A stretch of DNA of 46,929 nt from Klenkia sp. PcliD-1-E. GTDB taxonomy: Bacteria; Actinomycetota; Actinomycetes; Mycobacteriales; Geodermatophilaceae. Every line of letters begins with the position of its first letter. Position 1 is the first letter of the stretch. Location: NCBI RefSeq assembly GCF_024124375.1, contig NZ_JAMXRZ010000019.1, forward strand, positions 1-46,929, given 5' to 3'. The notes beneath the pieces are model-generated. The model did not search any database. It was not told where the DNA came from and worked only from the letters and a program-made list of their open reading frames with translations. Of the stretch, positions 42,960-46,929 are shown piece by piece. The translations under genes and the position numbers were made by a program.

Positions 42960-43048
42960 CGGCCCATTCTGACCGACGGTGCCGGCGGGCCGGGGACCCC
43001 GCGCGGACCGGGCACGCGCGGGACCTGTGCAGCCGTTAGGTTCACCAC
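42960..43048. promoter_or_regulatory. Divergent promoters between the unknown gene and glgC
   Basis: Minus -10 CAGAAT at 42971-42966. Plus -10 TAGGTT at 43037-43042, six bases before the glgC ATG. The glgA gene carries the identical TAGGTT. Confidence 0.5.
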
Positions 43049-44272
43049 ATGCGTGGCAGCCCGCGGATCCTCGGCATCGTCCTGGCTGGTGGCGAGGGCA
43101 AGCGCCTGTCGCCCCTCACCCAGGACCGGGCCAAACCGGCCGTGCCCTTCGGCGGCAACTACCGGCTCGTGGACTTCGTGCTGAGCAACCTGGTCAACGC
43201 CGAGATCCGGCAGATCGCGGTGCTCACCCAGTACAAGAGCCACTCGCTGGACCGGCACATCACCACCACGTGGCGGATGAGCAGCCTGCTGGGCAACTAC
43301 ATCACCCCGGTGCCCGCGCAGCAGCGGCTCGGCCCGCGCTGGTTCACCGGCAGCGCCGACGCGATCTTCCAGTCGCTGAACCTCATCCACGACGCCCGCC
43401 CGGAGATCGTCGTCGTCTTCGGTGCCGACCACGTCTACCGGATGGACCCGGCGCAGATGATCGACCAGCACCTGCAGACCGGCGCGGGGGTGACCGTGGC
43501 GGGCCTGCGGGTCCCGCGCCGCGAGGCCGACCAGTTCGGCGTCATCGACGCCACCGCCGAGGGCAAGGTGAAGAGCTTCCTGGAGAAGCCTGCCGACCCG
43601 CCGGGTCTGCCGGACTCGCCGGAGGAGGTCTTCGCCTCGATGGGGAACTACGTGTTCACCACCGAGGCGCTGCTGGAGGCCCTGCGCGCCGACGCCGAGG
43701 ACGACTCGTCGGTGCACGACATGGGCGGCTCGATCATGCCGATGCTCGCGGACAAGGGCGAGGCCTGGGTCTACGACTTCACGACCAACAAGGTGCCCGG
43801 CGCCACCGAGCGCGACCACGGCTACTGGCGCGACGTGGGGACCATGGACAGCTACTTCGACGCGCACATGGACCTGCGCTCGGTGTCGCCGATCTTCAAC
43901 CTCTACAACGACCGGTGGCCGATCTACACGCTGCCGCCGCAGCTGCCGCCGGCGAAGTTCGTGCTGGGTGGCCGGGCCGAGGACTCCATGGTCAGCGCCG
44001 GGGTCATCGTCGCCGGCGGCACCGTGCGGGGCTCGGTGGTCAGTCCCGGGGTGCGGGTGGACGGCGCCAGCTACGTCGAGGACAGCGTGCTCATGGACGG
44101 CGTGCACATCGGCGAGGGCGCCGTCGTCCGGCGGGCGATCCTGGACAAGAACGTCGTCGTCCCGCCCTTCGCCCGCATCGGGGTCGACCACGAGGCGGAC
44201 CGGGCGCGCTACCACGTCAGCGCCGGCGGCGTGACCGTCCTGGGCAAGGGCGCGCGCGCCATCGTCGATTGA
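43049..44272 (+). CDS. glgC: Glucose-1-phosphate adenylyltransferase
   Basis: 407 residues. Nucleotide-binding [40 protein letters not shown], the glucose-1-phosphate segment FLEKPADPP, and a C-terminal left-handed beta-helix (hexapeptide-like [19 protein letters not shown]). Makes ADP-glucose for glycogen or maltose-1-phosphate synthesis by the nearby GT4 enzyme. Confidence 0.96.
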   Translation: MRGSPRILGIVLAGGEGKRLSPLTQDRAKPAVPFGGNYRLVDFVLSNLVNAEIRQIAVLTQYKSHSLDRHITTTWRMSSLLGNYITPVPAQQRLGPRWFTGSADAIFQSLNLIHDARPEIVVVFGADHVYRMDPAQMIDQHLQTGAGVTVAGLRVPRREADQFGVIDATAEGKVKSFLEKPADPPGLPDSPEEVFASMGNYVFTTEALLEALRADAEDDSSVHDMGGSIMPMLADKGEAWVYDFTTNKVPGATERDHGYWRDVGTMDSYFDAHMDLRSVSPIFNLYNDRWPIYTLPPQLPPAKFVLGGRAEDSMVSAGVIVAGGTVRGSVVSPGVRVDGASYVEDSVLMDGVHIGEGAVVRRAILDKNVVVPPFARIGVDHEADRARYHVSAGGVTVLGKGARAIVD

Positions 44273-44769
44273 CCGCACCGCTGGTCGTCACGCTGCTGGT
44301 CGCCGAGGAGGCCCAGCAGCGCTTCGACGAGCTCCGCGCCCGGCACTTCCCGGCCGACCGGCTGGTCGTCGGCGCGCACGTGACGCTGTTCCACGCCGTC
44401 CCGGGGGAGCACGAGGACGCCGTGCGCGCCGACCTGGCGGCCGCCGCCGACCGGCCGGGGTTCGAGGTCGAGGTGGCCGGGGTCCGGTTGCTGGGCCGGG
44501 GAGTCGCCTACGACCTGCGCTCGGACGACGTCGTCGACCTGCGGACGGCGCTGGCCCGCCGGTGGGCGCCGTGGCTGACCCGGCAGGACGCGCAGTGGCG
44601 GCACCCGCACGTCACCGTGCAGAACAAGGTCACCCCGGCCGCGGCGCGGGCCCTGCACGGCGACCTGGCCGCCGGGTTCGAGCCCTACCCGGTGCCTGCC
44701 GCGGGCCTCGGGCTCTGGCGCTACGAGGGCGGCCCCTGGTCACCGCTCGCCCGCTACGTCTTCGGGTAG
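44269..44769 (+). CDS. 2H phosphoesterase (2'-5' RNA ligase-like)
   Basis: 166 residues with the two HxT motifs of the 2H family: HVT at 37-39 and HVT at 114-116. Such enzymes hydrolyse or form 2'-5' or cyclic phosphodiester bonds in RNA or nucleotides. The only start that fits is TTG at 44269, overlapping the glgC stop as TTGA. Role next to glgC unknown. Confidence 0.78.
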   Translation: MTAPLVVTLLVAEEAQQRFDELRARHFPADRLVVGAHVTLFHAVPGEHEDAVRADLAAAADRPGFEVEVAGVRLLGRGVAYDLRSDDVVDLRTALARRWAPWLTRQDAQWRHPHVTVQNKVTPAAARALHGDLAAGFEPYPVPAAGLGLWRYEGGPWSPLARYVFG

Positions 44770-44785
44770 GTCGCCTTCGGGTAGC

Positions 44786-45460
44786 TCAGCTGCGCTTGGT
44801 GGCGACCAGCAGGCCGGCCCCGACCGGGACCACCGCGCGGACCAGGTCCTCGTCGTCCTTCACCGCGCGCACCAGTTCCCGCCAGGCCACCGTCTGCGGG
44901 TCGCGCTGGGACCGGTCGGCGACGGCGGAGGCGCTGATGCCGTGCATGACCAGGGATCCGCCGGTGCGGACCAGGCCCAGCAGGGCGGGCAGCTGCTTGC
45001 TGTACTCCGCCGGCGGGCCGGCGCAGCAGACCAGGTCGTAGGCGCCGGTGGACAACCGGGGCAGCACCTCGGCCAGGGTGCCGAAGATCAGCCGGGTGCG
45101 GCCGCTGGGCAGGCCGGCGTCGGTGAAGGTGCGGCGGGCCGCGCGCAGCTCGGTCGGGTCGGCGTCCAGGGCGGTGAGCACGCCGTCCGGACGCATGCCC
45201 TGCAGCAGCCAGAGCCCGGCGACGCCACCACCGCCGCCGATGGTGACCACCGACCGCGCACCGACGCCCGCGGCCAGCACGGCCAGCGTCGCGCCGACCG
45301 CCGGCTCGACCGGGGCGACCGTGCCCAGCGCGCCGACCGCGGCGGTGGCCCGGTGCCGGGCGGCGACGAGGGCAGGCGTCTCGGCGGCGAAGGTGTCGGC
45401 GTAGGCCGCCGCGTCGGGGGTCGGGCCGCCCGTGGGCGGCGGTCCGGCGGCGGTGGTCAC
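44786..45460 (-). CDS. O-methyltransferase (Rv1220c-like)
   Basis: 224 residues, SAM-binding fold: [17 protein letters not shown] and [31 protein letters not shown] at the metal-dependent O-methyltransferase position. Similar to the protein encoded next to sigE in mycobacteria. Divergent from sigE. GTG at 45460 follows TACCCT (45472-45467) by six bases. Substrate unknown. Confidence 0.85.
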   Translation of the reverse strand: MTTAAGPPPTGGPTPDAAAYADTFAAETPALVAARHRATAAVGALGTVAPVEPAVGATLAVLAAGVGARSVVTIGGGGGVAGLWLLQGMRPDGVLTALDADPTELRAARRTFTDAGLPSGRTRLIFGTLAEVLPRLSTGAYDLVCCAGPPAEYSKQLPALLGLVRTGGSLVMHGISASAVADRSQRDPQTVAWRELVRAVKDDEDLVRAVVPVGAGLLVATKRS

Positions 45461-45537
45461 CGGGCGAGGGTAGTGCGCCCGGGCCGGCGGGGGCGCAGCG
45501 AGCCGGGCTGTGCACCACCTGTGCCCCGGCCGCGCAC

Positions 45538-45565
45538 GGGAACACGGGGGGCCGGCCCGACCGTT
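45538..45565 (+). promoter_or_regulatory. ECF-type promoter upstream of sigE
   Basis: GGGAAC (45538-45543) followed after 19 bases by GTT (45563-45565), like GGAAT/C-N18-19-GTT promoters read by stress ECF sigma factors. Start expected near 45574, at the upstream GTG 45575. Suggests autoregulation of sigE. Confidence 0.5.
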
Positions 45566-45667
45566 GGTCCGGGTGTGCGCCTGAAGCGTCCCTCGTCCGA
45601 GTCGACCGACCCCCGAACGTCCCCCCGCGAGCAGGCCCGGGCCGTCGCCGTCTGCGATCCTGGAGAG

Positions 45668-46234
45668 GTGACCGAGCCCGTGCCCGCCACCGACACCTGG
45701 GTCGCGCCGACCTGGGAGCAGGTCGTCCGCGACCACTCGGCGCGCGTCTACCGGCTGGCCTACCGGCTGTCGGGCAACGCCCACGACGCCGAGGACCTGA
45801 CGCAGGAGACCTTCGTCCGGGTGTTCCGCTCCCTGGCCGACTTCTCCCCGGGCACCTTCGAGGGCTGGCTGCACCGCATCACCACCAACCTGTTCCTGGA
45901 CATGGTCCGGCGCCGGCAGCGGATCCGCTTCGACGCCCTGCCCGAGGACACCGAGCGGTTGCCGGGCACGGCCCCCAGCCCCGAGCAGGTCTACACCGAC
46001 ACCCACCTGGACCCCCAGGTGCAGGCGGCGCTCGACGCGCTGTCGCCGGAGTTCCGCGTGGCCGTGGTCCTGTGCGACATCGAGGGCCTCACCTACGAGG
46101 AGATCGCGGCCACCCTCGGGATCAAGCTCGGCACGGTGCGCAGCCGCATCCACCGCGGCCGCGTGCAGCTGCGCGAGGCCCTCGCCCACATGGCGCCCGG
46201 TCGGCGCCCGGTCCTGGAGGAGGGCATGCGGTGA
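45668..46234 (+). CDS. sigE: ECF sigma factor SigE
   Basis: 188 residues from GTG 45668; region 2 (about 15-85, [27 protein letters not shown]) and region 4 (about 122-170, [25 protein letters not shown]). Order sigE, rseA, htrA-like matches mycobacterial SigE, which responds to envelope stress. A longer in-frame form from GTG 45575 (219 residues) is possible and matches the ECF promoter start. GATCCT (45656-45661) six bases before 45668 could drive the short form. The stop overlaps rseA. Confidence 0.92.
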   Translation: MTEPVPATDTWVAPTWEQVVRDHSARVYRLAYRLSGNAHDAEDLTQETFVRVFRSLADFSPGTFEGWLHRITTNLFLDMVRRRQRIRFDALPEDTERLPGTAPSPEQVYTDTHLDPQVQAALDALSPEFRVAVVLCDIEGLTYEEIAATLGIKLGTVRSRIHRGRVQLREALAHMAPGRRPVLEEGMR

Positions 46235-46767
46235 ACATCCCCGTGAGCCACCTGGCGCAGGAGGCCATCGCGGCGCTGGTCGACGGCGAGCTGTCGGGCA
46301 CGGCCGCCGCCCGGGCTGCACGGCACCTGTCCGGGTGCGCGCAGTGCCGTTTCGCCGTCGAGGCCCAGCGGGAGGCCAAGGCGGCGCTGCACACCAGCCG
46401 CGAGGTCGCCGTCCCCGGTGACCTGATGAGCAGGCTGCAGGCCATCCCGTTCACCGCCGACGTGTCGTCCTCGGGCGGCTTCGGCGGCTCGGGCCCGGTC
46501 TTCGCCGAGCAGCTGGCCCCGCAGGAGACCCCGCAGCGCCCGGGCCAGGCACGCTGGCTGCGCCGCGGTGTCGCCGCCGGGCTGGCCGGCATCGGCATCG
46601 GGGTGGTCGCGCTCGCGGTCAACCTGCCCACCGGCGCCACCGCCGGCCAGGTCGCCCGCACCGACCCCGGCCTCCCCGTCAGCACGGTCGGCGAACGCAC
46701 CGAGATCGTCCCGCCGGTCGTGCGCACCGTCTCGGTCGGCGCCGACCTCGACGGCGGCACGCCCTGA
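46231..46767 (+). CDS. rseA: Anti-sigma factor RseA, zinc-type (ZAS)
   Basis: 178 residues. The N-terminal anti-sigma domain has the HxxxCxxC motif (His32, Cys36, Cys39). One predicted membrane helix (about 110-130, [18 protein letters not shown]) and an outer tail. It should bind and silence SigE at the membrane until released by stress. The GTG overlaps the sigE stop. Confidence 0.9.
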   Translation: MNIPVSHLAQEAIAALVDGELSGTAAARAARHLSGCAQCRFAVEAQREAKAALHTSREVAVPGDLMSRLQAIPFTADVSSSGGFGGSGPVFAEQLAPQETPQRPGQARWLRRGVAAGLAGIGIGVVALAVNLPTGATAGQVARTDPGLPVSTVGERTEIVPPVVRTVSVGADLDGGTP

Positions 46768-46929
46768 GCGAGCGCCCGGCCGACGACGACGGCTACGCCC
46801 GCCCGCCCGGCGCCGAGGGCCCCTTCGAGCGGAGCGCCACCACCCCGTCCGGTCCGCACCGGCCGCCGCCCGCGCCGCCCGAGCAGGCCGCCGCGTTCGG
46901 GCGGCCGGCCGACGTGGTCGGGTCCTTCT
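46764..46929 (+). CDS. HtrA/DegP-like serine protease, N-terminal part (runs off window)
   Basis: The frame is open from CTG 46764, which overlaps the rseA stop (CTGA), to the end: [19 protein letters not shown]..., a Pro/Gly-rich cytoplasmic start as in actinobacterial HtrA-type trypsin-like proteases before their membrane helix. Identity rests on position after sigE-rseA and on style; no catalytic part is visible. No ATG or GTG start is available at this point. Confidence 0.5.
   Translation, partial: MSERPADDDGYARPPGAEGPFERSATTPSGPHRPPPAPPEQAAAFGRPADVVGSF

Noticed and set aside
44761-44783. TTCGGGTAG repeated 14 bp apart between convergent stops
   Set aside because: A short duplication at a gene end; too small to suggest a function.

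Overview
The window is 46.9 kb of very GC-rich DNA, about 75% G+C by eye, densely packed with genes on both strands. It looks like chromosome from a high-GC actinobacterium. Support comes from a mycothiol gene (mshB), the succinylase diaminopimelate genes (dapC, dapD, dapE), a SigE/RseA pair with a zinc anti-sigma motif, DUF3117 and DUF222-HNH proteins, many GTG starts and many leaderless promoters. Protein style and base composition suggest Geodermatophilaceae (Blastococcus, Modestobacter or Geodermatophilus). That placement is inference from memory, not a search.

Layout. 1-1.8 kb: a TldD/TldE metalloprotease pair (minus). 1.9-2.07 kb: a CsbD-like stress protein with a sigma-B/F-like promoter. 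2.5-8.7 kb: a complete peptide ABC importer (lipoprotein, two permeases, two ATPases). 8.7-12.2 kb: mshB and a small membrane protein, a convergent GNAT gene, then ferredoxin and dapC. 12.2-15 kb: a transglycosylase-like membrane protein, an alpha/beta hydrolase and a methyltransferase. 15-18.7 kb: divergent dapD and dapE, a LOG-family protein, a DivIVA-like protein and an SRPBCC protein. 18.7-24.1 kb: a minus operon (GT2 glycosyltransferase, DUF2064 protein, membrane molybdoenzyme, small membrane protein), then a GT-C-like membrane protein and a DMT transporter. 24.1-26.9 kb: an SOS-box-preceded DUF222-HNH protein and a sugar-nucleotide epimerase. 26.9-29.5 kb: a TetR regulator divergent from a two-gene drug-export ABC system with two operators. 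29.5-33.7 kb: tag, DUF3117, an M17 aminopeptidase reading in frame into an antitoxin-like domain, and an unrecognised Rossmann-like protein. 33.7-37.3 kb: a small membrane protein, a phytoene-desaturase-like oxidoreductase, an alpha/beta hydrolase and an App1 phosphatase. 37.3-41.2 kb: a cobalamin-riboswitch-led btuFCD operon with an LLM oxidoreductase. 41.2-46.9 kb: glgA/glgM, an unknown Cys/His-rich protein, glgC, a 2H phosphoesterase, an O-methyltransferase, sigE, rseA and the start of an htrA-like gene.

How it fits together. The backbone (mshB, ferredoxin, dapC, dapD/dapE, LOG, tag, DUF3117, glgA/glgC, O-methyltransferase, sigE, rseA, htrA) follows the order I recall for the Mycobacterium tuberculosis Rv1170-Rv1223 region, with lineage-specific modules inserted. 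Two expression styles dominate. First genes of units usually have a TANNNT-type -10 element ending 6-8 nt before an ATG/GTG, as expected for leaderless mRNAs. Following genes often overlap the previous stop by four bases (NTGA). Clear Shine-Dalgarno sequences are the minority.

No tRNA, rRNA, CRISPR array, insertion sequence or prophage was seen. Most striking are the leucyl aminopeptidase/MT0933-antitoxin-like read-through, the two-operator TetR switch with one operator filling the -35/-10 spacer, the SOS box before the DUF222-HNH gene, and the cobalamin riboswitch whose -10 overlaps the upstream glgA stop codon.
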